Positions 25,262 through 33,282 of a stretch of DNA of 43,760 bases are shown here, one piece after another (within the stretch, counting starts at the first letter, position 1; the number at the start of each line of letters is the position of its first letter). Under the pieces are notes generated by a model. It was not told where the DNA came from. It made no database searches and worked only from the letters and a program-made list of their open reading frames with translations. A program made the position numbers and the translations under genes. Location of the stretch: assembly GCA_937885575.1 (NCBI GenBank), contig CALABO010000002.1:1-43760 (forward strand). Direction: 5' to 3'. This stretch comes from an uncultured Pseudomonadota bacterium. Lineage in GTDB: Bacteria; Pseudomonadota; Alphaproteobacteria; Rs-D84.

Positions 25262-25348
25262 GGGCGTGCGCCGGAGTTGGAGAGCCGGGGCAGACTGTAA
25301 ATCTGTTGGCTTAAGCCTGAGGTGGTTCGAATCCACCCACTCCCACCA
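25262..25348 (+). tRNA. tRNA-Tyr (anticodon GUA)
   Basis: An 87-nt class II tRNA with encoded CCA. Anticodon stem GCAGA/TCTGT with loop CTGTAAA; long variable arm containing GGC-TTAA-GCC; T arm GGTGG-TTCGAAT-CCACC; D stem CCGG/CCGG. The acceptor GGGCGTG pairs with CACTCCC except for a C-U mismatch at 4-69, and position 8 reads C rather than U. Confidence 0.9.
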
Positions 25349-25355
25349 AAAACAC

Positions 25356-25386
25356 AAACCGACCATTTTGGTCGGTTTTTGTTTTT
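25356..25386 (+). terminator. terminator of the tRNA transcript
   Basis: AAACCGACC (25356-25364), loop ATTTT, GGTCGGTTT (25370-25378), then TTGTTTTT. Confidence 0.85.
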
Positions 25387-25430
25387 GGCTAGGGGTGGTG
25401 AGATGAGAACCACTGGTTCGAAACCAAGTA

Positions 25431-25460
25431 GATTTCGGAAGCGCCAGCGCACTGAAATCG
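25431..25460. repeat. GAAGCG palindrome, copy 2
   Basis: GATTTC and GAAATC pair around GGAAGCGCCAGCGCACT, the same layout as the palindrome at 25177 with a GAAGCG-NN-AGCG loop. Nothing gene-like is supported from 25389 to 25520. Confidence 0.45.
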
Positions 25461-25520
25461 TCACGGGTAGTGCGCAGACAAAACTCAATCAAAAAATTAT
25501 CGCATTTTATCAAAAAACAT

Positions 25521-25550
25521 TTGCGCAAATATTTTCGATTTTAGTAAGAT
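25521..25550 (+). promoter_or_regulatory. promoter of the large modular surface protein
   Basis: -35 TTGCGC (25521-25526), 18-nt spacer, -10 TAAGAT (25545-25550). Predicted start near 25557, just before a GGAGGG ribosome site. Confidence 0.5.
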
Positions 25551-25569
25551 TAAAATGAAGGAGGGTTTT

Positions 25570-25659
25570 GTGTTATCCGCTTTGGGTTTTTGTTATATGG
25601 TTTTTCGTCTAAAACCCGCGGATATACTGAGTTGTAGAAGCCAGTGCAAAAATTTTTAA
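25570..25659 (+). CDS. possible leader peptide, 29 aa
   Basis: A GTG codon 5 nt behind GGAGGG opens a 29-codon frame ending TAA at 25657-25659, overlapping the start of the next gene by 16 nt. This is the best ribosome site in the region, while the main gene has a poor one. The frame spans an 11-bp hairpin (CCGC/GCGG and GGGTTTT/AAAACCC, 25577-25621). Translational coupling or attenuation is possible; the peptide itself (start MLSALGFCYM) is not recognisable. Confidence 0.3.
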   Translation: MLSALGFCYMVFRLKPADILSCRSQCKNF

Positions 25660-28600
25660 GAGCGTTTTCGACATCGATAATTAGTATGTTTATCGGTGTA
25701 TGTTATGCCGATACCATTTGTACCGGTGCGACATTTTATGACCCAAATTTAGACACCTGTGTCACATGTGAAAATCAGGGATTCACAATCACTACAACAA
25801 ATATGTCTGCAAACACTGTGTTTTTATTTAGCATGTCTGCAAAAGGGAGTTTTGTTGTTGATTGGGGCGATGGTAACATAGACAGCATAAACCGTGATAA
25901 TACAACCGCCACGGAATATCCGCATACTTATACAGCCGGCGGTATTAAAAATATAAAATTCTGTGGTAAGGCCACAGAGTATGATTCAGCCACAGGTGAC
26001 AATGTTGTTGCGGCAATAACGTTTTACAAAGCCACAGGTGGTTCACAAACACTGATTGCATCTGTATCTGGAACACTGGGGGCCGTATTTCCAACACTTG
26101 GCGCAAATGCTAATCAACAGCCACGATTTCGCAGCACATTCCAAGGTGCAAGTAATTTAACCGCAATTCCGGCGACTTTGTTCAATGGTGTATCGGGTTC
26201 CGCAGATGGTATGTTTCGTTCAACATTTGATAAATGTTCCAAACTAAATGCCATACCATACGGTCTGTTTGCCAATGCCACCGGTGGTGCACAAAATATG
26301 TTCCGTTCAACATTTTATGAATGCGTCGGGTTAACGAATTTGCCTGAAGATTTGTTTGCCGGAATAACCGTTGCCGCCAATAATGAATTTATGTTTACAT
26401 TTTTTGGAACAACAGGATTGGTCGGGAAGTATATTCCTCCATCCATGTTTACTGGGTTGATAAACGCAGGCAGCCCTCAAAACAGCACCATGTGGGACAG
26501 AACCTTTGAGGTATCCAATGGTACCGGTTTCGCCACAACTTGTCCGTCACGAACACATCAATTCTTTACGGGATACGAAGGAACTGCAGCCAAATCTACC
26601 TGGGCTGAACATGTTTCTTGTGAACCAAATAACCCTTGTGTTGGGACGGAATACTGGGATTCAACAAACGAAGTGTGTGTGCCGTGTCCAGGCGGGTATA
26701 CTTATGATACCACGGATACCAAAGAATCAATTACCGAATGTAAAATTCGTTGTCCGTCAGGGCAATATTTGGCAAATGTAAATGATCAGGCATGTTCAAA
26801 TGCCGGTGTTGGATATTATGCGGCTGCATCTATCGTATCATATGGTTCAACCAGTTCGCACACACAATGTCCAGACAACATGCCCACAATAAATAATACC
26901 GCCAATGCGACAAATGTATCACAATGTGTTGTATATTGTCGCGGAACGGATTATCGGGATTCATCGACAAATACCTGTATTACATGTCCGTCGGGGTATG
27001 ATTATGATGACACAGACGGAAAAACTGTGATCACAGATTGTAAACTTCATTGTGATGATGGAACATATTTACCAGAGGCAAATGCATCGTCATGTATTAA
27101 CGTTGGTGATGGTTGGTATGCGGCGGCGACAACGGTTGCATATGGTTCAACTGCACCGCGTGAACAATGTCCAAACGGTCAAATGACGGGAATGGTTAAC
27201 GCATCCAGTTCATCGCAATGTATTGAGTTATGTGCTGGGGCGACATATCATGATTCAATGTCTGATTCGTGTGTCCCATGTCCAAGCGGTTATAATGCAC
27301 ATACGCTGTCCGGGAAAACATCGGTCAATCAGTGCCAAATTCACTGTTACGCCGGAACATACATTGCAAACGCAGGCGACACAGTATGCACCAATGTTGG
27401 TGATGGGTATTATGTTGGGGCATCTAATGTGAATTATGGTTCAACTGGTTCGCGCACCCAATGTCCAAATGGGCAAGTGACAGGGACACAAACCGCAACA
27501 AGTTCATCACAATGTCAAACGTCATGCGAAGGTGCAACATATCACGATTCTACAACAGACCAGTGCGAAGATTGCCCAATAGGGTATACAGACAACACAA
27601 CAAACGGTAAAAATTCAATTAACCAGTGCCAGCGTTACTGTGCGGCGGGGTCTTACACGGAAACATACACACCGATTTTGTATTTACACAGTAACCAAAG
27701 CGGCAGTAATGACTATCAATTTATCGATACTGGATATGAGGTTACTGGAACACATGTCAATGGTGTGGCGGTTGTGGAAACGCTTACCAATATGACAACC
27801 AACCAGCAAGATACAGGTAATTTCTTTGGGAATGTATATGGCCCGGGCGGATTCAGTTCTAATTGGAAACAGGGGAATTTTGGATTATGGATTCAAGGGG
27901 GCAAAAATGGAGCCAAGGCAAAATATAATGCTTCATTTCTTGCAGGACGCCAATATACAATAACGTATGATGTTACCATTGGAAGCAGTTTCGGAACTGC
28001 AAAACTTACTGTTGATAACAACCCGCAGGTGTCACAAAAACAAAATAATGCGGTGATTAATGATACGGGAAATACATTCAAATTATTTACAAACGGTGCT
28101 GTAACCAAAAGTGGTAATACGGTGGTTATCAATAACTATGGCGATAAATTATTTATTGGACGCATATATTCATTAACACTTTATGATGATGGGATTTTGG
28201 TACTGGATTTAATTCCGGTTCGTCGTGAATCAGACGGTGCATTGGGGATGTATAATCGTGTTAATGGCGATTTTTATAAAAATGGGGGAACCGGCAATTT
28301 TACAGCGGGTGCTGATAATGGTAACACCTTTGTAGCATGTACCCGGGTTGGTAATGGATACTATGCCGCTGCGAATTATACAAACTATGGGTCGGCTGGG
28401 ACGCGTAATCAATGTCCGGGTGGCGCCCCGACCATGTTAAATGGTGCCGTTATAAATAATGCCAGCAGTATTTATAGGTGTGACGGTGTTGAACCGTGTA
28501 ATGGTTCCACGTACCCGGATCCAAATAGCGGTGTATGCACGCTGTGTCCAACAGGATATGATTTTAATACTCTAAACAACAAGGAATCTATAAACGAATG

Positions 28601-29315
28601 TCAAATACATTGTTATGCGGGAACATATTTAGCAACTGCGGGTGGTCAATGCGTTGCTGTTGGCGATGGATATTATTCGGGCGAAGATAACGTATATTAT
28701 GGTGATGTTGGAACACGTACCCGTTGCCAAAACGGTGGTGTCACGAATACGGAAACCGCAGAAAGTGCCGAAGAATGCGTGGCGGTTGAGGCATGCACAG
28801 GGGCGACATACATGAATGTAGGTGTATGTATTCCATGTCCAACTGGATATACGGACAATACGGCCGATGGCAAAACGGCGGTAAATGATTGTCAAATTAT
28901 TTGCCCCGAAGGTTCATATATGGCGACCGCAAATGGCGCAACATGCACCGATGCTGGCGTGGGGTATTGGGCAACTGGTGGCGCGGTAAATTATGGGTCA
29001 ACAAGCATCAAAACCGCATGTGCAACCGGACTTACCACCGTTGGATATGGCCATGGTGCAGATGAATTATCGGATTGTGGTCGCAAATTACATATTGGGG
29101 ATAAAATTCTTTATGCAAAAAGCATAAAACCAACCACGCCTGCAATAAATATTCAACCAGTGGGCGGTTCAACATATTATATCGGGGTAAGTGATACAAA
29201 TCACACCCTTACCCCTGTTCATGTTACCCAGGGAAACACTCAATATACCGCGTATGACGACAGTATTTTGTATGGTGAACGTGATTTTGAAACCAACACA
29301 CGCATTACGCAATAA
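25644..29315 (+). CDS. giant modular cysteine-rich surface protein, 1223 aa
   Basis: The GTG start gives a signal peptide (SIISMFIGVCYAD). Residues 30-320 form a BspA/DUF285-like region with VDWGDGN, MFRSTFDKC and MFRSTFYEC units. Six cysteine-rich repeats of about 98 residues begin near 330, 431, 528, 627, 951 and 1050; each reads roughly C-x-G-x-x-Y-x-D-S...C-x-x-CPSGY...C...CxNxGxGYYA...YGST...QCP. Repeat 4 is interrupted by a LamG-like beta-sandwich (about 672-893; YQFIDTGY, LYDDGILVLDLIPV). The C-terminal 80 residues (KLHIGDKILYAKS to YTAYDDS) form a separate module, also found at the start of the protein at 29405. Adhesion or host-interaction is inferred. The ribosome site is weak. Confidence 0.8.
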   Translation: MQKFLRAFSTSIISMFIGVCYADTICTGATFYDPNLDTCVTCENQGFTITTTNMSANTVFLFSMSAKGSFVVDWGDGNIDSINRDNTTATEYPHTYTAGGIKNIKFCGKATEYDSATGDNVVAAITFYKATGGSQTLIASVSGTLGAVFPTLGANANQQPRFRSTFQGASNLTAIPATLFNGVSGSADGMFRSTFDKCSKLNAIPYGLFANATGGAQNMFRSTFYECVGLTNLPEDLFAGITVAANNEFMFTFFGTTGLVGKYIPPSMFTGLINAGSPQNSTMWDRTFEVSNGTGFATTCPSRTHQFFTGYEGTAAKSTWAEHVSCEPNNPCVGTEYWDSTNEVCVPCPGGYTYDTTDTKESITECKIRCPSGQYLANVNDQACSNAGVGYYAAASIVSYGSTSSHTQCPDNMPTINNTANATNVSQCVVYCRGTDYRDSSTNTCITCPSGYDYDDTDGKTVITDCKLHCDDGTYLPEANASSCINVGDGWYAAATTVAYGSTAPREQCPNGQMTGMVNASSSSQCIELCAGATYHDSMSDSCVPCPSGYNAHTLSGKTSVNQCQIHCYAGTYIANAGDTVCTNVGDGYYVGASNVNYGSTGSRTQCPNGQVTGTQTATSSSQCQTSCEGATYHDSTTDQCEDCPIGYTDNTTNGKNSINQCQRYCAAGSYTETYTPILYLHSNQSGSNDYQFIDTGYEVTGTHVNGVAVVETLTNMTTNQQDTGNFFGNVYGPGGFSSNWKQGNFGLWIQGGKNGAKAKYNASFLAGRQYTITYDVTIGSSFGTAKLTVDNNPQVSQKQNNAVINDTGNTFKLFTNGAVTKSGNTVVINNYGDKLFIGRIYSLTLYDDGILVLDLIPVRRESDGALGMYNRVNGDFYKNGGTGNFTAGADNGNTFVACTRVGNGYYAAANYTNYGSAGTRNQCPGGAPTMLNGAVINNASSIYRCDGVEPCNGSTYPDPNSGVCTLCPTGYDFNTLNNKESINECQIHCYAGTYLATAGGQCVAVGDGYYSGEDNVYYGDVGTRTRCQNGGVTNTETAESAEECVAVEACTGATYMNVGVCIPCPTGYTDNTADGKTAVNDCQIICPEGSYMATANGATCTDAGVGYWATGGAVNYGSTSIKTACATGLTTVGYGHGADELSDCGRKLHIGDKILYAKSIKPTTPAINIQPVGGSTYYIGVSDTNHTLTPVHVTQGNTQYTAYDDSILYGERDFETNTRITQ

Positions 29316-29323
29316 ATAAAAAA

Positions 29324-29347
29324 CATCACAAAATGTGATGGAATTTT
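29324..29347 (+). terminator. weak terminator after the giant surface protein
   Basis: CATCACA-AAA-TGTGATG (29324-29340) is followed by GAATTTT. Confidence 0.5.
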
Positions 29348-29404
29348 AATATATAAATTAAGTAGATTTTATTTTGGGTTCCACGTTTTTTTAATTAACA
29401 ATTA

Positions 29405-30355
29405 TTAATCAACCCCGTATCCCATTTGACCGGTCCCACCAGGGTAATACAATTTTTTATCAACAAAATCCCACATCGCATTTGTTGCCGCAATAGTACC
29501 ACAAATATTTGTACCCGACGCAACTGGTTGGAAATCATGTATTAAAGTGCCATTTTTGTTATATACTTTAATATAATATAATTTCATACCACCACTGTCT
29601 GTTTGATTAATCAATCCATCTGAAATCAAATTGTTTTTAAATATTTTTAACGTATCAGACGATGTGCATGCCGAATATGTACGTGTAAAATAACTCTGCC
29701 TAACCCCATTAATATAATAATCTACGCGTTTCTTTGTAGATGAGCTGTCTGATGTTACAAATCTTAATATTTTCTTACTATTCGCTTCTGTAAAATTTGT
29801 AGATGCAGCAACATTACTAGAACCAAATCTGAATTGTGCACGATGTTTATGATCCAACGTCATATCAAACCAACATGACGAACTGTTCGTACCAAAAATA
29901 CGCGCACTTAAACCGTTGATAACCTGAACCTGGACATCTATATTTACAGAAGTATCCGCCGTAACCCCCGTATCAAAATACTGATTTCCATCCGACAATA
30001 AATATGCGTTTGGATTGGTTTGTGTCCATTCACAATTTGGATCATTTATAACAATCGGTTCACCGGGTTCTTCGGGCATTGTCCATGTGCCACCGCCCGA
30101 ACATGCACCATTGCAAATCGAATACGTCGTTCCATTGTGTGATACGTGTAATGTATTCGTAAGGGTGTCCGTCGTGGCCTCGGCACAATAAACCGTATTG
30201 CCATATTGGACTTTTAATTTGTGGGTGGATGTGCAAGTTTCCAACAAATCTATCGTCGTGTTGTTACCAATATTCAACGTATGCGCACCCGCCACGACAA
30301 CGGCGGTCATACAAATCAGACACACAAACAAGCCACGACAGGTGTGTTTTAACAA
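29405..30355 (-). CDS. secreted LamG-like protein, 316 aa
   Basis: After a signal peptide (GLFVCLICMTAVVVAGA) comes a module LNIGNNTTIDLLETC to LHVSHNGTTYSIC, clearly related to the C-terminal module of the protein at 25644. A Gly/Pro linker follows, then a LamG-like beta-sandwich (NQYFDTGV near the start; LIHDFQPVASG and WDFVDKKLYYPGGTG at the end) of the same kind that interrupts repeat 4 of that protein. I chose TTG 30355 because AAGGAAGGG lies 6 nt upstream of it. The ATG at 30376 would place that site inside the coding region and put two acidic residues in the signal peptide. Surface binding, perhaps of glycans, is inference. Confidence 0.7.
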   Translation of the reverse strand: MLKHTCRGLFVCLICMTAVVVAGAHTLNIGNNTTIDLLETCTSTHKLKVQYGNTVYCAEATTDTLTNTLHVSHNGTTYSICNGACSGGGTWTMPEEPGEPIVINDPNCEWTQTNPNAYLLSDGNQYFDTGVTADTSVNIDVQVQVINGLSARIFGTNSSSCWFDMTLDHKHRAQFRFGSSNVAASTNFTEANSKKILRFVTSDSSSTKKRVDYYINGVRQSYFTRTYSACTSSDTLKIFKNNLISDGLINQTDSGGMKLYYIKVYNKNGTLIHDFQPVASGTNICGTIAATNAMWDFVDKKLYYPGGTGQMGYGVD

Positions 30356-30443
30356 GTCGTTCCCTTCCTTTACCATTGGATAGTAGAAAAATACGAATTT
30401 TTATGCAACCACAAATAATGCACATCAAAGTAAAAAAATCGAT

Positions 30444-30743
30444 TTATTCAAACCAAATTGTTGCGCGGGTATTACTGGATGCGGAACCAACGGGGATTGT
30501 AACCTCGCTTTTTGTGACGGTGACGGTTCCATTGCTTGCGGTAACACTGCTCACTATGGGACCCGCCCCCGATTCAACAACATTTGTTGATGTTAATTTA
30601 TCTTGTTTTACCGCATCCATTGCGTTATATGCGCCCTCTACATACGATGCGGTCGCCGCAACAGATGTTTTATCCAATTCCCCCTCCGCAAACGCGGGGA
30701 AAACCAAGACAAACGCGGCAAAAATACAAAACAATTCTCTCAT
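30444..30743 (-). CDS. small secreted stalk-like protein, 99 aa
   Basis: The signal peptide MRELFCIFAAFVLVFPAFAEG is followed by ATASYVEGAYNAMDAVKQDKL, a shaft-type segment closely matching ATAGYVKGAYNAAIKAV in the next gene. A short beta region follows, and the C-terminus ATIWFE resembles the ASIWLQ end of the protein at 8010. The longer upstream frame is unlikely: the promoter's -10 (30785-30780) places the transcription start after the upstream ATG at 30776, so ATG 30743 is the first usable start. The ribosome site is weak. Confidence 0.65.
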   Translation of the reverse strand: MRELFCIFAAFVLVFPAFAEGELDKTSVAATASYVEGAYNAMDAVKQDKLTSTNVVESGAGPIVSSVTASNGTVTVTKSEVTIPVGSASSNTRATIWFE

Positions 30744-30779
30744 TTTCCAAAATAAAAGGTCTGGAAATTTCGTCATATT

Positions 30780-30808
30780 ATTATACCAAATATCGGCAAA
30801 ATTGTCCA
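30780..30808 (-). promoter_or_regulatory. promoter of the 99-aa stalk-like protein
   Basis: Minus strand: -35 TGGACA (30808-30803), 17 nt, -10 TATAAT (30785-30780). Confidence 0.6.
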
Positions 30809-30833
30809 GACCCAAAATTAAGATTTTTTACTA

Positions 30834-31778
30834 TTAATTTCCAGCTGAATAGGCAACTGTTCCTGCAGAAATCTTACCAGTTACACCAGAGGTATTACCA
30901 GATATACTAGTAACGACGTTGTTATTGGTTAAGGTAACGCTTACAGGAGTCCCAACAGAGGTAGCACCCCATGTATCAACAACAGGAACCGTGCCAGTAA
31001 TAATTGCGTTTGTTGCTTGAATCTGAGAAAAATCTATAGTTGCACCATTAACTGCGGCGGCAGCGGTTGCCGCAGCACCTGTCTTTGTCGCATAATTCCC
31101 AGAAGCATTTTGCAAAGCGGCAACATCTGCTACCAAACCACTATTGCTATTACCGACTACTCCTTCCAATGTATCAATATCGCCTTCTGCGGTCGTTACA
31201 CGGGTGCCCAAATTTGTAACATCTGATGCCGCTGCTTTTGTTGCCAAACCTGTCGATGCATCATTAACTGCAGATGCGACAGAGTCATAGGTAGAGACCT
31301 TTGCAGCCGTGATACCAGAATTAACCGCATTCAGTTGTGTCTCGGTCAAGGTGGCCTGTTTGCCGGCAATAGCGGCTGCATTATCGGCAACGTCTTTTAC
31401 CAATCCACTGGTTGCATTACCAACCGTTGTCTCTAATGTACCGACACGAGTGTCCAACCCAGAAACATTTGAAATCGCACTCAATTGCTCCGAGCTCAAG
31501 GCGTCTTGCTTCGTGTCTGCAAGTTTGTTGACCGCTTTGATTGCCGCATTATATGCGCCCTTCACATACCCTGCGGTTGCAACCACACCATCAACTGCGT
31601 TATTGGCCTCGGCCAACTGGTATTTTGGTGCGGCACTTGCGGTAACATTCTGCGCCGTCTGTCCGGTTGGTGGGTTGGTTGCGATATTCTCGGGCTCACC
31701 GGCGACCGGGTCAGCGTTCGCTGCGAACGGCAATATTGCCAAAGCCGCGATAACCGATATGTTTAAAAGTTTTTTCAT
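30834..31778 (-). CDS. secreted coiled-coil stalk protein, 314 aa
   Basis: The signal peptide MKKLLNISVIAALAILPFAANA precedes an Ala/Thr/Val/Asn-rich chain with heptad-like helices (LDTRVGTLETTVGNATSGL; LGTRVTTAEGDIDTLEGVV), an internal duplication, and KQDALSSEQLSAISN. This pattern resembles trimeric fibre shafts of phage tails and autotransporter adhesins. The last 70 residues are beta-rich (VTLTNNNVVTSISG). There is no cysteine in the mature part. The ATG follows AAGGAGAAAGAG. It shares the ATAGYVKGAYNA motif with the neighbour at 30444. No outer-membrane anchor domain is visible. Confidence 0.7.
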   Translation of the reverse strand: MKKLLNISVIAALAILPFAANADPVAGEPENIATNPPTGQTAQNVTASAAPKYQLAEANNAVDGVVATAGYVKGAYNAAIKAVNKLADTKQDALSSEQLSAISNVSGLDTRVGTLETTVGNATSGLVKDVADNAAAIAGKQATLTETQLNAVNSGITAAKVSTYDSVASAVNDASTGLATKAAASDVTNLGTRVTTAEGDIDTLEGVVGNSNSGLVADVAALQNASGNYATKTGAAATAAAAVNGATIDFSQIQATNAIITGTVPVVDTWGATSVGTPVSVTLTNNNVVTSISGNTSGVTGKISAGTVAYSAGN

Positions 31779-31879
31779 TCTCTTTCTCCTTACGTTTTTT
31801 TTATTTAACTGTATGCATTACATCACAATAAAAAATTTTTTTGAACAACATAATGCATGGTTTTTAATTTTTTTATTTT

Positions 31880-32386
31880 TTATTGCCCGCCCGTCAGGAA
31901 ATTCGGGTTCCATGTGTTTACCACCTCCATCTGGGTCCATGTTCCACCGCCATTACCATCCGATTGGAACACATATTTCGCACCATTTTGGGCATTGTTT
32001 GGCAGCCCCACTTTGATTGTGCCTGGGTTACCGTTCGTTCCCTGGGTTACCGTGATACCATCGCCACCGTTGTAGGTTTGGGTTTGTAAACCGTCAACAG
32101 TTTGTTTCAATGTCCCGACGTTTATCCACCCGCCGTTTCCATCACTCAATGCACCGGCCAATCCAGATGCCTCAACATTGTGTTCCGGGTCGGCCACTTG
32201 ACCAACGACCTGTTGCAAGGTTTTTACCGCGCCATTTTCTGTTCCATTTGCAACCCCGTACACGAATGTCAAACCATCGTTCACATACTTTTTGGTTGTC
32301 AGCGCGTTATCGTCATTGTCCGCATATGCGGCAATTGAAAACATCGATACCGACATTATCAAACCACATACCATGCTTTTTTTCAT
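31880..32386 (-). CDS. secreted tail-fibre-like protein, 168 aa
   Basis: Signal peptide MKKSMVCGLIMSVSMFSIAAYAD, then ALTTKKYVNDGL, the classic TKxYVD unit of tail fibres. Gly/Asn-rich beta segments follow (YNGGDGITVTQG, NPGTIKVGLP). The C-terminus NTWNPNFLTGGQ matches NNFDPGFLRGG at the end of the next gene upstream (32461). The ATG is preceded by AAGGAGG at good distance. Acting at the cell surface is inferred. The two genes are close and codirectional. Confidence 0.7.
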   Translation of the reverse strand: MKKSMVCGLIMSVSMFSIAAYADNDDNALTTKKYVNDGLTFVYGVANGTENGAVKTLQQVVGQVADPEHNVEASGLAGALSDGNGGWINVGTLKQTVDGLQTQTYNGGDGITVTQGTNGNPGTIKVGLPNNAQNGAKYVFQSDGNGGGTWTQMEVVNTWNPNFLTGGQ

Positions 32387-32460
32387 TTTATCGTTCCTCC
32401 TTTATTTTCTTAGTTTTTTTGTTTGTTCCTGTTACGCCCTATGGTTGACCTTGGCCACCG

Positions 32461-33087
32461 TTATTTTGCCCCCCCCCGCAAAAAACCTGGGTCAAAATTG
32501 TTTGCAATTTTTGCACTGGGCAATTGGCTTATAATCTGGTCAACGTATTGCTTGGTATAATAATTTTGCCCAAGGTATTCCTCGGTCTGGGTAATTGTAT
32601 AATAATTTGTGACATTCAAATCGCCGATTCGTTGTTCCAAATCGGCAACCTTGTCTGGCAAAGTCGCCATTTGTTCTTCCAATGCGACAACACGGTCCGT
32701 CAAATCAGACGGTGCCGTATTTGAACCACTTGGCGAGCCCAGTTGATTTTGGGAAATTTTTGAACCTATACTTTTCACAATATTGCCATGGAATCCTGAT
32801 AACCGCGCAGAAGTTGCTTTTCCAATCGCAGATGTGTTGGTTGACGAAACCACCGTATCACCAGTCGCATCGATTCTCGGTTTAATATACGAACCAGATG
32901 TGCGCAGGGAAGATGCCCTTTGAACGGTTGACGGCGCTTTTGATGATGCTGTCATATTGCTATTTTGAATATTGCCGGTATTCGTTGCACCCAATCTTTT
33001 TACCGTAGGCGCAGCCATGGACGGGCACGTCAAAATACCCGTTGATACCAATCCAAGCGCCAAAAACAACATGTTTCGGTATAACAT
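32461..33087 (-). CDS. secreted coiled-coil protein with a nine-G tract, 208 aa
   Basis: Signal peptide MLYRNMLFLALGLVSTGILT (cleavage near PSMAAP). The chain is Ser/Thr/Asn-rich, then coiled coil (LTDRVVALEEQMATL, VADLEQRIGDL), then YYTKQYVDQIISQLP, a tail-fibre TKxYVD unit. The C-terminus NNFDPGFLRGG is encoded across nine consecutive G (plus-strand C run 32469-32477). With eight G the frame would continue GGQNNGGQGQP before stopping, resembling the GGQ end of the neighbour at 31880. I chose ATG 33087, which has TAGGA upstream and a clean signal peptide; longer starts give an implausible Cys-rich extension. Confidence 0.65.
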   Translation of the reverse strand: MLYRNMLFLALGLVSTGILTCPSMAAPTVKRLGATNTGNIQNSNMTASSKAPSTVQRASSLRTSGSYIKPRIDATGDTVVSSTNTSAIGKATSARLSGFHGNIVKSIGSKISQNQLGSPSGSNTAPSDLTDRVVALEEQMATLPDKVADLEQRIGDLNVTNYYTITQTEEYLGQNYYTKQYVDQIISQLPSAKIANNFDPGFLRGGAK

Positions 33088-33228
33088 AAAGGTTCCTACC
33101 TGGGCGAATTTTATCATAAAAAGGCACAAAGAACAACAAAAGAACAATACCTGATGAATAAATTTTAAAAATTTTGTGCTTGACTTTTTTGTTTCTGGTT
33201 TTTTATGCTGAAATTCAATGAATTGTTG

Positions 33229-33257
33229 TTGAAATAAATTTCTTGCACTACTATAAT
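33229..33257 (+). promoter_or_regulatory. promoter of the 211-aa barrel protein
   Basis: -35 TTGAAA (33229-33234), 17 nt, -10 TATAAT (33252-33257). Confidence 0.7.
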
Positions 33258-33282
33258 ACTCTTACATTGGAAAGGGGACAAC

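Noticed and set aside
25389..25432. possible third tRNA (GGTTCGAAACC resembles a T arm)
   Set aside because: It lies after the terminator, and no acceptor, D or anticodon stems can be drawn around it.
25046..25528. open frames across the tRNA region
   Set aside because: They read through tRNA-Gly, tRNA-Tyr, palindromes and a terminator; such frames recur around tRNA repeats and are not proteins.
26630..29090. CRISPR-like or satellite repeat at DNA level
   Set aside because: The periodicity of about 300 nt comes from protein repeats in one reading frame, not from short identical DNA repeats with spacers.
8010..33147. prophage suggested by tail-fibre-like motifs
   Set aside because: No capsid, terminase, portal, integrase or lysis genes are present, and each fibre-like protein has its own Sec signal peptide, unlike phage fibres.
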